Source of the DNA: Linderina pennispora
Taxonomy: Eukaryota; Kickxellomycota; Kickxellomycetes; Kickxellales; Kickxellaceae
Assembly (NCBI RefSeq): GCF_002104995.1
Contig: NW_024468325.1
Location: 1 to 41,835, forward strand
Length of the DNA stretch: 41,835 bases
Reading direction: 5' to 3'
The position numbers and the translations under genes were made by a program. A model generated the notes under the pieces. That model saw nothing but the letters and a program-made list of their open reading frames with translations, did no database searches and was not told the DNA's origin. Numbering within the stretch: position 1 is the first letter of the stretch; every line of letters begins with the position of its first letter. This document shows, in pieces, positions 31,127-41,835 of this stretch.

Positions 31127-32016
31127 ATGCATCTCACTCGGGCCAGTCGCTGTGCGGTGTTGGCAATGCTGCGCGCGGGACGGGTCCAGCCAGCACTTCC
31201 CGCATGCGCCATGCTGGGCGGTCAGAAGCGGTTTGCGGGACACAGCAAATGGTCAAAGATCAAGCACTCAAAGGGCGCGGCGGATGTCAAAAAGGGCACC
31301 CTGTTTGCGAATCTGTCCAAGGATATTACCGCCGCGGCAAAAGGTAGGAATTAGAAACTAGCGCTGTATGCAGTATGCAGCACATCGCTAAATCCCGGGA
31401 CACAGTGTAGAGGGCGGCTCCGACCCGGCGTTTAACCTGCGCTTGGCAGCAACGATGAAGCACGCCAAAAACGTCGACATGCCAAAGGACACGATCGAGC
31501 GCGCAATCAAGCGGGCCACGTCCAAGGAGTACTCATCCGCCGAGGCCATCGTGTACGAGGGACTCGGGCCGCACGGCACTGCGCTGGTTATTGAGTGTCT
31601 CACGGACAACAAGAATCGGACCGTCAAGGCGATCAGAAACAAGTTCAATAAGAATGGCGGAGCCATGGCGCCCGTCAGCTACATGTTCGACAGGAAGGGG
31701 CTGATCTGGTTCTCGAATGGCGAGGCAGAGGATTCGCTGGACGAGATGTTTGACAAGGCTATCGAGGCCGGTGCAGAGGATATCGAGGACCTCGGCGATG
31801 GCAAGGTCGAGGTTGTTTGCGAGTTCAGCGAGCTGCAGACGGTATCTAAGGCGCTGACAGGCGACCACAAGTACGCAGTGGAGCGCATGGAGGGCACGTA
31901 CATCCCAAAACACAACGGTCGATCTCAGCGAGGAGCAGACAGCGGAGGTTGAATCGGCCATCGAGGATCTCGAGAGCTTAGACGATGTAATCAAGGTTCA
32001 CTGCAACGCTTCATAG
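31127..32016 (+). CDS. TACO1: TACO1/YebC-family mitochondrial translational protein
   Basis: A YebC-fold protein; mitochondrial members (human TACO1, yeast Dpc29) support mitochondrial translation. The first 40 or so residues are basic and look like a mitochondrial presequence ([20 protein letters not shown]). The family signature [20 protein letters not shown] follows, then [40 protein letters not shown] and [17 protein letters not shown]. One intron (31344-31410) splits AAA G|AG. Near 31907-31911 the frame must change by +1 (or two missing bases in AAAA and C runs) to reach [20 protein letters not shown] and the stop at 32016. The length is about 273 residues, normal for the family. I regard the shift as a sequence error. 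Confidence 0.9.
31344..31410 (+). other. Intron of the TACO1-like gene (67 bases)
   Basis: Donor AAAG|GTAGGA, branch-like GCTAAAT, acceptor CAGTGTAG|AG. Removal gives [16 protein letters not shown] in frame, the expected family sequence. Confidence 0.9.
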
Positions 32017-34089
32017 AGTTAAGTTTATTTACAAGCACATGCAGAAACAGCTACAGAAGCACTAGGGCCGCGTCGCCAACTTTACCTAAACTCAAACAGC
32101 ATGGTCAGTAGATATGGTCCGTTGGTCGAAGGATATAAAAAGCTGCAACAGTTGCATATTGGATTCAGTTATTTTGGCAATATAGGTTCATCTCCAGAGC
32201 AGCCAGTCCTCGTAAGGCCGGCGCTGCAGAACAGGTCTATTGTGATCATCACTATCAAGCAAACAGCACAGGGCAGGAACTACGTGGAGATGCATACCTC
32301 TTACCAAGTAGTTGATTATTTATAGAGCTATCGGACAAAGAGAGGAGAGACAAGGAAGCCTGATCGTTTGCGTCCGGCCAGCGTCGGCTTTTAAACTGCA
32401 AACATTTTATATCTGTTAATCTAGCCCATGCAATCAATCAGTGGGGATCGGTCGATCACCGCGCTGCGGTCCGAACCGCGCTGTCACGGTTCTGCAAGCG
32501 ATTTATTGTCGTTAGAACGCAAATGGTACGGCTGCCAGATGCCTACGGCTCCCGATACCACTGCTTTGCAGGACCCGCCGGGTCGAGTGGCGCGGTGCAG
32601 TGCGCTGGCGCGGGCGACGCAGCGGCATGCCAAGTATGTGTATCTGGGCGTTTTCATCCTTGCTTATCACGCCCAGCGGCGTATTGGCAACAGGCACCCG
32701 CCACCCGTGCTCGAGCGCGCGGATGTGGATGTTCTGGAGCGGCGTGCGGCGCTTTGGCTTCTTTGTGATCAACAGCTGCGAGTGCGGCCGGGCCAGTTTG
32801 TGTGGTGTGATGTGCATAGCGCCCGTAGCAGCGGCCGAGTATACATGTGTATCCATTAGCGTGAAAGGTACTGGCGATGAAGAGTGAACAAGAAATTATC
32901 GAGATTGTCTTTATTTTCACGAGAGCCTGCTACTGCTGTATTTCTTCTTTGTTGACCACGGGGGCGATAGGCGGGGGGGGGCAGTGAGCAACGGCAGGCG
33001 TCTCTGAAATACTACCGAGACACCAGGGAAACAAAATAAATTCTGTGGAGCCGGGCGGAAGAGGGAGAGCTCTTTGTTGTCGATAGCTACAAGCGCATGT
33101 ATCTCCCAGCTACGGCACCTCATGAATAGAGGCTTCTTTCTCATAGCAAGGCGCATCTCGTGATTTCTCTTGGGCATACATGCAGGTCCTGGCTAGCATT
33201 CATTGCTGCACCTAGACCTGCCCATGACGGAACTGACAGCATACGTCCTTGGTGGAAAGTGGGGAGAGAATCGCTTTGGAGCGACTGATTGACACCACAG
33301 CTCGCAGAACAACCCAACAGCTCACCGCGAGCTGCAGGACATGACGCGTGTCAGACGCGCTCCGTTCGACTTATGTAAGCTGGGCCAGCTACATACGGCA
33401 CAGATGCTCTGGCACCGCTGATATGGCGCCAGAACTGCTCTACAAGCGGTGCTGGTACTAACTAGCAAAAACAGATGAGGGGGGCGGACCAAAATAGATT
33501 CAACGAAATGCATCGTGGATCGACAGGCTATGTCAACCAGGAAGATTCGCGACCTTTTCGCGGTTCTTCGCATGAGGACATTCCGGCTACGTATGTCGTA
33601 TGTGCAGGGAACACCTATTCGCATATCTGGGCCAGCAGCAGCCGGGCAGTGGCGAGTCTGCGCAGCATGGAAATTCACGGGAAAATGACACCTGGAGATC
33701 TGCAAGCTCAGATCCATGCAGCCAGGTATCAGGTCGGGCTGCGAGATCTTGGAATCAGATCACATTGTCATGCACGTGATTCGACCTTGTCTGGGAGCAA
33801 AAGTGCTGCCACCAGCTGTTTCTCAAGCCCTTTTCTCATTTTGGTGCATTTTCTATTACTTTCTTAATCACATCGCTGGAAGACAGTTTGGCAAAAATGA
33901 AGATAGTGCCTACGAGGATAGGCGTTCCCTTTCTCAGCCGCAGGCGGGACAATCAGCAGGAGGCAGCAGCACGAGAAGGAATTCGCAAAACAGCGAGCAA
34001 CACCAGCGACCCGACAATAGCGACCGACTCTGACACGCCAACAGTGGCACCAAAATCCAGCAGGCCTCTTTGGTACCCTGCCCCGCGAC
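32017..34089. other. Two-kilobase stretch without a recognised gene
   Basis: Two parts look partly coding. At 32428-32887 GC-rich sequence stays open in several frames, including a plus-frame segment reading RTALSRFCKRFIVVRTQMV and MVRLPDAYGSRYHCFAG that is cut off. At 33475-33867 a plus frame begins MRGADQNRFNEMHRGSTGY. I recognise no family in either. The remainder (32890-33470) is AT-richer and shows nothing. Confidence 0.35.
33475..33867 (+). CDS. Possible small protein of unknown function
   Basis: A 130-codon frame, hydrophilic at the start and helical in the middle (EIHGKMTPGDLQAQIHAARY). After about residue 85 a neighbouring frame looks more protein-like (CEILESDHIVMHVIRPCLG), so a single-base frame break near 33725-33735 is plausible, as in other genes here. 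No homologue comes to mind. It could be a real short gene or chance. Confidence 0.25.
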   Translation: MRGADQNRFNEMHRGSTGYVNQEDSRPFRGSSHEDIPATYVVCAGNTYSHIWASSSRAVASLRSMEIHGKMTPGDLQAQIHAARYQVGLRDLGIRSHCHARDSTLSGSKSAATSCFSSPFLILVHFLLLS

Positions 34090-35155
34090 ATGTTCCGTAA
34101 GCCTGCAGCCAGCCAGCCCACACAGCCAACCACAGCCAGCTCCACGCAGACCGTGACGCCTGCATTGGTGCAGGCGCGGAAGCCATGGCGCAAGCTTCTG
34201 TACATTAAGCAGGACTATGCCGACGACTATGTCGATGACACGTTCCTAATGGAACTGCAGAAGAACACAAACGTGCGCATGTACGACTACTCGACGGTGG
34301 TACAGCAGACAACGGTGGTGACGCAGCACCTGTCGAGCATCATGGTGTTTCTGGCGGTATTTATTAATCTCCGCCGCGGCAGCCTGACGGGCGAGGCGCT
34401 TGTCTGGGGCTCGACAACTTTGACGATGGTGGGGGTTTGGGTTCTGGGGCTTGCTGAACTACTCGCTGCGCACCCCTGAGCAGCGCGTGGAGCGGTGGAA
34501 TCTGATAAAAGGCGCTGTGTTCTTCACTCTGCTTTTGTTTGGGCTCTCACCGATCCTGCGCACGCTGACTGAAGACACTAGCAACGACACGATTTGGGCC
34601 ATGACGGTGATGCTGTTTTTCGGCAACCTGGCGTTCCATGACTACAGCACGGGGAACCTGACCAATATACGGTTTCCGGGTAGTGTGTCCCTGAACGCAG
34701 CAGTTCTGGCTGGCGTATTGCTTGCGTCGCGGCTTGATAGCAACATGTGTGTGTTTGCGTTCTTGTCGTTTGCTCTCGAGTGGTTTGCCCTGTTCCCAAT
34801 CATGCGCCGGTACCTGAAGCGTATTTCGGCGAAGGCATCGATGATCATGACGCTGGTGCTGGCGCTATTGGCATGGGTATTGTTTCTGGACATCTCGCAG
34901 GCAGTCGCAATGATACATGTGCTTGGCACGCTGTTCATCACCTTTGGGTGTCCGCTGTGGCTGATCTGGATCCAGCGGTACAAGAACGAGATCCATGGGC
35001 CTTGGGACGAGGCCCGCCCAATCGTGCACCGGCTACTTCCGCTGACTCCTCTTGGCAGCAGCCATCCGGTTAAATCGTTCTATTTTTATGTAAAATATCA
35101 GCATGTCTTTGCAATTCTCTTGCTACTGATGCAGTTGTGCTATTCTTTTTATTAG
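34090..35155 (+). CDS. GPI2: GPI-GlcNAc transferase subunit PIG-C/Gpi2
   Basis: An ER multi-pass subunit of the complex that adds GlcNAc to phosphatidylinositol, the first step of GPI-anchor synthesis. Family landmarks are PWRKLLYIKQDYADDYVDD, VVTQHLSSIMVFLAVF, the loop YKNEIHGPWDEARPIV and about eight hydrophobic segments. It starts MFRKPAASQPTQPTT. The frame changes once near 34450 (from VWVLGL to LNYSLRTPEQRVERW), needing one base removed or two added; I take this as a sequence error because both halves align end to end. The length is about 355 residues, against about 300 in animals, with the excess mainly at the N-terminus. It converges on the MAP kinase gene with 78 bases between stops. 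Confidence 0.9.
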
Positions 35156-35233
35156 CCGTGTCAACACCATGTAGTCATATGTACTGGTTAGAGTAGCGAG
35201 AGGAAATATTAAATACGCAGGGCGGTGCATACA

Positions 35234-36646
<1,413 letters not shown>

Positions 36647-36996
36647 GGCGTGTGTTGGAAAAAATAATGGAGTGCGAGATGTGCTGAAATGGAAATACAC
36701 AAATAGAGTACTGAAAAGAACAAACAACGAATTAGCTGGGCAGCAAGAAGCGAAGGGGAGGATGCTGCCGCTGGCGGCGGGCTCTAGGGCGTCATGCTTG
36801 CGGACCCTCCCTCTTTGAGCAGGTTTTTTTTAGCAGGGCATCGCACCAGCAGTGGTGTGGATTGGCACCGAGTGGCCGGCTTATTTTTAGCAAGCACCAC
36901 GTTGTTTGCTGGTTGTTTACTTTTCTCTCCCTCACCTTTCCTCCGAATTCGCAACAATCCTACGTATTCTTCTTGTACCACGCTAGAATATACATC
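36647..36996. other. Shared divergent promoter of MAP kinase and glutaredoxin genes
   Basis: 350 bases between two divergent ATGs. T-rich tracts (a T7 run near 36826; TTTTCTCTCCC near 36921) precede the glutaredoxin start. I see no clear TATA box. Co-expression of a wall-stress kinase and a secretory redox protein is possible but unproven. Confidence 0.4.
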
Positions 36997-39015
36997 ATGA
37001 GCATCACCGTCACGCTCTACCGCCAGCGGTTCTGGCTCATAGTGCTGCTGGGCGTTGTGACGCTGGGGCTTCTTTTTCCAGCTGCCGTCCAGCAGCGATG
37101 CCTTTGTGCCCGCCAGCCCCGTGCCGACGAGCCCCAGCCACCCCGTGCAGCCTGGCAAGCTTCTGGAGCAGCATTGACAACCTCGGGTTCTCCAACAACG
37201 AGGCCGAGTACTTTGTGCAGTACACTCTGCAAAGGCACCGGCTGGTGATGTTCAGCAAGACAACGTGTCCGGAGGCGCGCATGGCCAAGGCCGTGCTTGA
37301 AAAGTACCGCCAGCAGCACGGTCTCACCGACTACTTTGTGGTGGAGGTGGACTGCAGGAGGACCCGGAGGGTGTGAAGCAGGCGCTGACCACAATGCACG
37401 GGCGATCGACGTTCCCGAGCGTCTTTATTGACGGCGTGTCGGTGGGCGGCAACGACGACATCCAGCGGCTCGAAAAGCTGGAGAACCTGGGCCCAATGCT
37501 CAGCCACAAGGGTCTGCTGAGGGATTCGGTCGAGGACACGGCGTCAACCTTCCTGACCGAGACACTGAACAACAACACGGTGGTGGTGTTTACCACCAGG
37601 ACTGCTGTCGATAAGGAGACGCTGGAGGTGTTTGCCGAGATGCAAAAGACGTACAACTTTACACTGGCCAGGGTCGCTATCGACGAGAAGCCGCACAACT
37701 TCTTTGCATGCGCCAGCGCCTATTCAAGATGTCGGGGAAGCAAAACTTTCCGCTGACGTACATGTTCAGGACTGCCTGGGGCGGGCAGCCCGGCGACATC
37801 CCGTACTTCAAGAAGCACGGCGATCTCGTGGAGACCTTCAAGTCGCACAATGTGCCGCTCCTGGGCGCCCCAGAGCCCGTGGAGGAGAAGAGGTCAAGCC
37901 AAACCCGGCGTAGCGGGATTCCCGGAGGCGACACAGCTGCAGGGCCGTGAGTTTGTTGACGCATACATCAAGAGGTTCGATGTAGCAGTTATCGGCAAGA
38001 ACGCGATCGTGCATTCGCGGGCGCTCTGGGATCTGCTCCACCAGTTCCAGCTCAACTACGGCCTGGAGTTCAAGTGGCTCGACGTCGATCACCGCAATGA
38101 CGAGGAGGAAATCAAGCAGGCGCTCAAGGACATTTCGGGACACGACAACTTCCCCATTATGTTCGTCAATGGCTCGCCCATTGGCGATAGCGACGAGGTG
38201 TACGCGAAGCATGTTGCCGGCGAGCTGCGCGACTACTTTGTTGTGTCGGGCTCATTGAGAAGGCAAAGGTCACGCAGCACGAGGAGGGAGTGAAGCTCCG
38301 CGTTAAGGACGAGGTCACCCGGACGCCGCTGATGGTGTATGTCCGGTCGTTTGATAGCGACAGCCTGAAGGTCAAGGCCATGTCGATGGATACAAGGAGC
38401 TGTACCAGCTGGAATACGGGTATGTCAAGGTCGAGGAGCAGGCGGACGCCGCCGAGTTCATGCTGGCGCTCAAGGACCTGTATGGCGCGACAACCTTGCC
38501 GGCCATCTTTGTAAACGGCAAGGAGGTCGGCGGGTTGGTCGGCTTGCGTGGCATGTACGACTCTGGAGCGCTGAAGGAGGAGCTGGTCAAGGGCAAGGCG
38601 ATTGCACAGGACGAGTTTGACCAGGAGCAGGCGAATATGTCGAGCATAGCCAAGGAGATCGAAGAGGCAGAGAACGAGGAGAACCCGGACTGGACGCCCG
38701 AGAGAAGAAGGTCCACCAGCTGATCAAGCGCAACCGCGTCATGGTGTTCAGCAAAACGACATGTCCATACTCACGCAAAGCCAAGTGCTGCTGGGCAAGT
38801 ACCGGGATCAGCACGGGCTGGTGTATGAGGTGCTGGAGGCTTTGGAGTCGGATATCACAGCAGTCAAGGCAGCGCTGCTCAGCGTTTCCGGCCGCAACAC
38901 GTTCCCGAACATATTTGTCGATGGAAAGAGCATTGGCGGTAGCGATGAACTCTATGACCAGCATGCCAAGGGCGAGCTGGAGGAGCTGCTCCGGAGAAAG
39001 AGCCTTATCGTGTAA
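36997..39015 (+). CDS. Secretory-type protein with five tandem glutaredoxin-fold modules, many apparent frameshifts
   Basis: The N-terminus (MSITVTLYRQRFWLIVLLGV) is a signal anchor like that of yeast Grx6/Grx7, which act in the ER/Golgi lumen. A Ser/Pro-rich stalk of uncertain frame follows, then five thioredoxin-fold modules. Module 1 has TTCPEARMAKAV and TFPSVFIDGVSVGGNDD. Modules 2-4 lack active cysteines: TTRTAVDKETLEVF with NFPLTYMF; GKNAIVHSRALWDLL with NFPIMFVNGSPIGDSDE; and RSFDSDSLKVKAMSM with TLPAIFVNGKEVGG. Module 5 has TTCPYSRKAK and TFPNIFVDGKSIGGSDE. CPYS is also the Grx7 motif. The frame breaks near 37356, 37707, 37890, 37907, 38250, 38388, 38703 and 38786, always by one missing base, plus an unresolved break between 37090 and 37165. 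Sequence error is the likeliest cause; decay is possible. The repaired length is about 675 residues. The likely role is redox buffering or glutathionylation control in the secretory lumen (inference). Confidence 0.8.
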
Positions 39016-39470
39016 CAATATATCGTCGAACGTGTGTTGCTACTACATGGTGTATAGAGCATGAGCTGGACCGATTGCTGTCCGGCTCGATCAATGAACC
39101 GGTCTTTTGATGAACATGAGAAATTTTTTCTGCTTGAACCTCGCTGCATCCTTGTCTCCTCTGCTCTCATTTTTTAGCTGGCGAATTCTCAATCGCAAGG
39201 GTAGGTTTCAATTGGTGCACAGTCACGTCCTTGGCTCGGTGATGATACTCCTTATACATTTGCACGTCAGTCAGACAGTGGGTGCGCTTCTGCGTGCTTG
39301 CTGAAGGTTGATAACCATACCGATTTTATTCCTGAGAGCACGCTGGAAACCCTGTGCCATGTGAATTCGAAACGCACATTTGCTCACAGTCCTCACGTCG
39401 TATCTCTGTAGTAAGCAAGGCAAGCGGCAGTATGCTGTATATAGTTCATTTGTGTCCTAATAAATAGCGT
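39016..39470. other. Convergent 3' flank, no gene
   Basis: 455 bases between the stops of the glutaredoxin and nucleoside phosphorylase genes. It contains only short frames without recognisable content. Confidence 0.55.
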
Positions 39471-40393
39471 CTAAATATCGCGAATAACCGAGCGAACAAA
39501 CTCCTGGATGTCGGGGGTGCGCGCAGCAGCGGCGGCCATGACCTCCTCGTGGTGCGGGAACACCTCCTGGACAACCTCCAGGGTCTCTCCGCGCAGCTCG
39601 GCCTCCACGGACGCGATGGTGTCGGGCTCCTTGCGATCCACGCACTTGTTTGTGACCAGCGACATGGCCAGCACCTCCATGCCGCAGTGCTTGGCGACAA
39701 CGGCCTCGGGGACAGTGCTCATGCCGACGAGATCGGCGCCCAGGGTCTTCAGCGCGCGCAGCTCGGCGCGCGACTCGAAGCACGGGCCAAAGCACCACGC
39801 GTAGATGCCCTCGTGGACGCGGAACCCGCGCTCCTCCCTAAGCCGCTTGTTCTGCAGGAACGCCTTGGCAGCTGTGCGGCGCAGGCTGGGTGTGTAGAGA
39901 TCCGAAATTGACGGGAAGCGGACGCCGAACTCGGGGATATTGGGGCCGATGAGCGCGTTCTGGCCTGCAATGCCGGCAGCGACAGGTGGTCGGAGATAAG
40001 GGCAATGTCGCCGACCTCATAGGCCGGGTTGACGCCGCCGGCGCATTGTCACCAGGAGGGTCTTGACGCCCAGCAGGTGGAAGACGCGCACGGGGAAGGT
40101 CGCCTGCTGCACCGAGTAGCCCTCGTAGCAGTGGAACCGGCCTGCATGCACACGACGGACTTGCCAGCCAGCGTGCCAAACACAAGCTGCCCCTTGTGGC
40201 CCTCGACAGTGCTCTTGACAAAGCCTGGGATGTCGTTGTACTGGATGGTGGTGACCGAGCCCTCAAGCGTGTCAGCCAGCGTGCCGAGACCGCTGCCACA
40301 GATGATGCCAATGGTGGGGGCAAAGTCGCCGATTTGCGACTTCAGATAGGTGGCCGAGGCCTGGTATGTCTCGTAGGGAATCTGCGACGCCAT
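39471..40393 (-). CDS. PNP1: Purine nucleoside phosphorylase, four apparent frameshifts
   Basis: Phosphorolysis of inosine/guanosine to base plus ribose-1-phosphate (purine salvage, trimeric class). It begins [20 protein letters not shown]. Motifs are [16 protein letters not shown] (phosphate loop), [75 protein letters not shown] and LVTNKC (purine-binding Asn). The frame breaks near 40141 (CAG|GCC, one G short), 40045 (ACAAT, one A short), 40040 (GCG|CC, one G short) and 39967 (TTG|CA, one G short). With four bases restored the length is 308 residues, close to the family norm. All residues around the breaks match expectation once mended, so the gene is probably intact. The plus-side neighbour upstream is another minus-strand gene. 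Confidence 0.93.
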
Positions 40394-40680
40394 GGTAGTA
40401 GAAAAATAGAGCGAGGGACAAAAACAGCGAGAAGGTGTGTGGATAGGGAGAAGAGAAGGCTTTGTCTGACCGCCGCCTTGCTTTTCAGTGTCTAAGCGGT
40501 CGATGCCGCCCTGTTTGGAGTGGCCGGGGGTTTTCTCTTTTGTCACACTCCCCGCCTTGCTCGTCCGTGCATACACCCGTTGCAGCTGAAGAGGGGATTT
40601 GCCAGCGGGCATCACTCTGCTCGTGAGAGCGGGCGACCAGAAGCGAGCCAGGGAATTTAGTAGAAGAATAGGAAAAACTG
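40394..40680. other. Intergenic: PNP promoter
   Basis: 287 bases between the LRR gene's stop and the PNP ATG. The frame upstream of the PNP Met stays open by chance. No clear TATA box is seen. Confidence 0.4.
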
Positions 40681-41835
40681 TCACTCGGTGCGGGTGATGC
40701 TGAGCCGGCGCACCAGCTTGGCAGCGATCGACGAGCCGGTGCCACTCGACCAGCTGCTGTGCCGGCTGCCCGACGCACTGCTGCTGGCATTGCTCGACTG
40801 CCTGCTGCCTGGCGCCGCCGCTGCCGACAGGCCAAACCCGAACCCACGGAACGACCTCCGCCGCGACTTTGTCCGTGTAGGCGCTGTCTGATCCCCGGCG
40901 GCCTCCGCAAACGACACGACGCGAGTCGTTGCTCATAGCGATTTCGGCACCCAGATCGACAGACGGCGGCAGTGGCTCGCGGTACAAGGTGTCAAGATCA
41001 TTCAGAGCCGGCGCCTCGATCGGTGGCAACGACGGCATCGTTTCGGACTGCTCCCTGTGCCCATGCATGGCAGCGTGGAAGCGCCTCCATGCTGAAGCCA
41101 AGCCGCGCATCCACATACTCGTCTTCGCTCTCGTCCGAGTCTGCGTCGATATAGCCAAGTGAGCTCTGCACGTTCTGCCAAGTATCTGGTCGCTTCCTGC
41201 CTGTGGCGGGTTAGCAGACTGCTGGCGCGATTCGAATTGAGAGATCCGCGACTCGTACGTCAGTGGCGGTCGTGCTAGGACCATGGGCACATTGCTTCGC
41301 ACAGGATCCTGACTGTGGGACGGATCAGGGACACTGGCTCGCCATCAGCCGGCTGCCATACAGTGTGTCCGATGGCCAGCTGAGCGCGCGGTTCAGGTCC
41401 TCCACGCATCCTGCAGTGCCGATACCGCATGGCAGTCGATGAGTTGTTGCGGATGTCAATGCACCGTAGTTTAATCGCTCGGTCTGCCTGCTGCTGGTGC
41501 AGCGAGCGGCATGGCTGCCAGGAATGCGCGGATGCTGTTGGTGTTCTCTTCGTCTGCTGCAGCTGCCTGGAATAAGCCCAGATCCCACGGCGTCCTTGTT
41601 GGGGCTGCAGCACTGCGGTCTTGCAGTGGCAGAGAGCCGCGGATCGGTTGCTCCTCAAGTAACAGGTCCTGCAGCGGCACTGCGGATGGCGGAAAGCTTG
41701 CAAGCTCACCAGGCCTCTGGACGTGATTTCGTTGTTGCTGAGATCAAGAATCTGCAGACTGGCGCTGCGGGCGGGCTTCCGTGCGCCGTCTGCCACGGCC
41801 CGCGCACTGCAGGACCGACTATGCTTGTATGTGGG
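40681..41835 (-). CDS. Leucine-rich-repeat protein with Ser-rich tail, 5'-partial and frame-broken
   Basis: The gene enters from the right edge. A leucine-rich repeat (SLQILDLSNNEITSRGLVSL) is followed in another frame by VPLQDLLLEEQPIRGSLPLQ and SIRAFLAAMPLAAPA, then by a further repeat-like piece (IKLRCIDIRNNSST). Next come an acidic linker (YIDADSDESEDEYVDARLGF), a Pro-rich piece (MPSLPPIEAPALNDLDTLY) and a basic Ser-rich tail (SRRRSFRGFGFGLSAAAAPG ... SIAAKLVRRLSITRTE) ending at 40681. At least four frame changes are needed, in keeping with the other broken genes nearby. The layout (RNI-type repeats, then a phospho-site-like tail) recalls signalling adaptors such as PPP1R37-like proteins, but I cannot name a family. 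N-terminal exons lie outside the window. Confidence 0.55.

Noticed and set aside
30809..31354. 181-codon plus frame that includes the TACO1 N-terminus
   Set aside because: Only the part from the Met at 31127 resembles the family. The upstream half has no recognisable content and is promoter/leader sequence.
37356..38786. Programmed -1 ribosomal frameshifting in the glutaredoxin gene
   Set aside because: Eight sites in one message without a shared slippery heptamer are not credible. Single-base deficits at short runs explain them, and the same pattern occurs in neighbouring genes.
40394..41302. Long minus-strand frame running from the LRR region straight into PNP as one protein
   Set aside because: The frame is open only by chance across the PNP promoter. 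The PNP start at 40393 matches the family N-terminus, and the Ser-rich tail ends with its own stop at 40681.

Overview
This is a eukaryotic, fungal nuclear window. The evidence is short spliceosomal introns (67-77 bases, GTAAG-type donors, CTAAC/CTAAT-like branch sites), a type I fungal fatty-acid-synthase architecture, a Slt2-type MAP kinase, a Mep-type ammonium transporter, and Gcn4- and GATA-like sites. A degenerate F-box/LRR-like gene and a beta-alpha fused FAS gene point to an early-diverging lineage, and I suspect Kickxellomycotina (Coemansia/Linderina relatives). That placement is inference only.

Layout. 1-809 (-): phosphoserine aminotransferase, running off the left edge, with two Gcn4-type sites and a TATA box upstream. 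About 1403-3005 (-): broken F-box/LRR-like gene. 4049-15056 (+): PRP8, the core spliceosome protein, interrupted by three separate in-frame inteins. 15096-15995 (-): unrecognised conserved-looking protein. 17045-28062 (+): a 3646-residue beta-alpha fused FAS-like megasynthase. 28380-29807 (-): Mep1/3-type ammonium transporter. 31127-32016 (+): mitochondrial TACO1/YebC protein. 34090-35155 (+): GPI2/PIG-C. 35234-36646 (-): cell-wall-integrity MAP kinase. 36997-39015 (+): secretory-type protein with five tandem glutaredoxin-fold modules. 39471-40393 (-): purine nucleoside phosphorylase. 40681-41835 (-): LRR protein, cut by the right edge.

The most exciting item is the FAS-like gene. Loading and condensing residues are intact: AT Ser/His, MPT Ser/His, ACP Ser, and KS Cys-His-His. 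The signature residues of all three beta-carbon-processing domains (enoyl reductase, dehydratase, ketoreductase) are lost, and the C-terminal phosphopantetheinyl transferase domain is absent. This is what a FAS turned non-reducing, polyketide-type synthase would look like. The 10.2-kb second exon is fully open, which argues against simple decay. No tailoring genes sit beside it.

A second theme is data quality. In the four best-conserved broken genes (SER1, MAPK, glutaredoxin, PNP) I count 17 frame breaks, and every one is a single missing base, mostly repaired by lengthening a short homopolymer by one. Assembly under-calling is the simplest explanation, so these genes should be read as probably intact in the organism. 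The breaks are strikingly absent from about 4-30 kb except for one site in PRP8.
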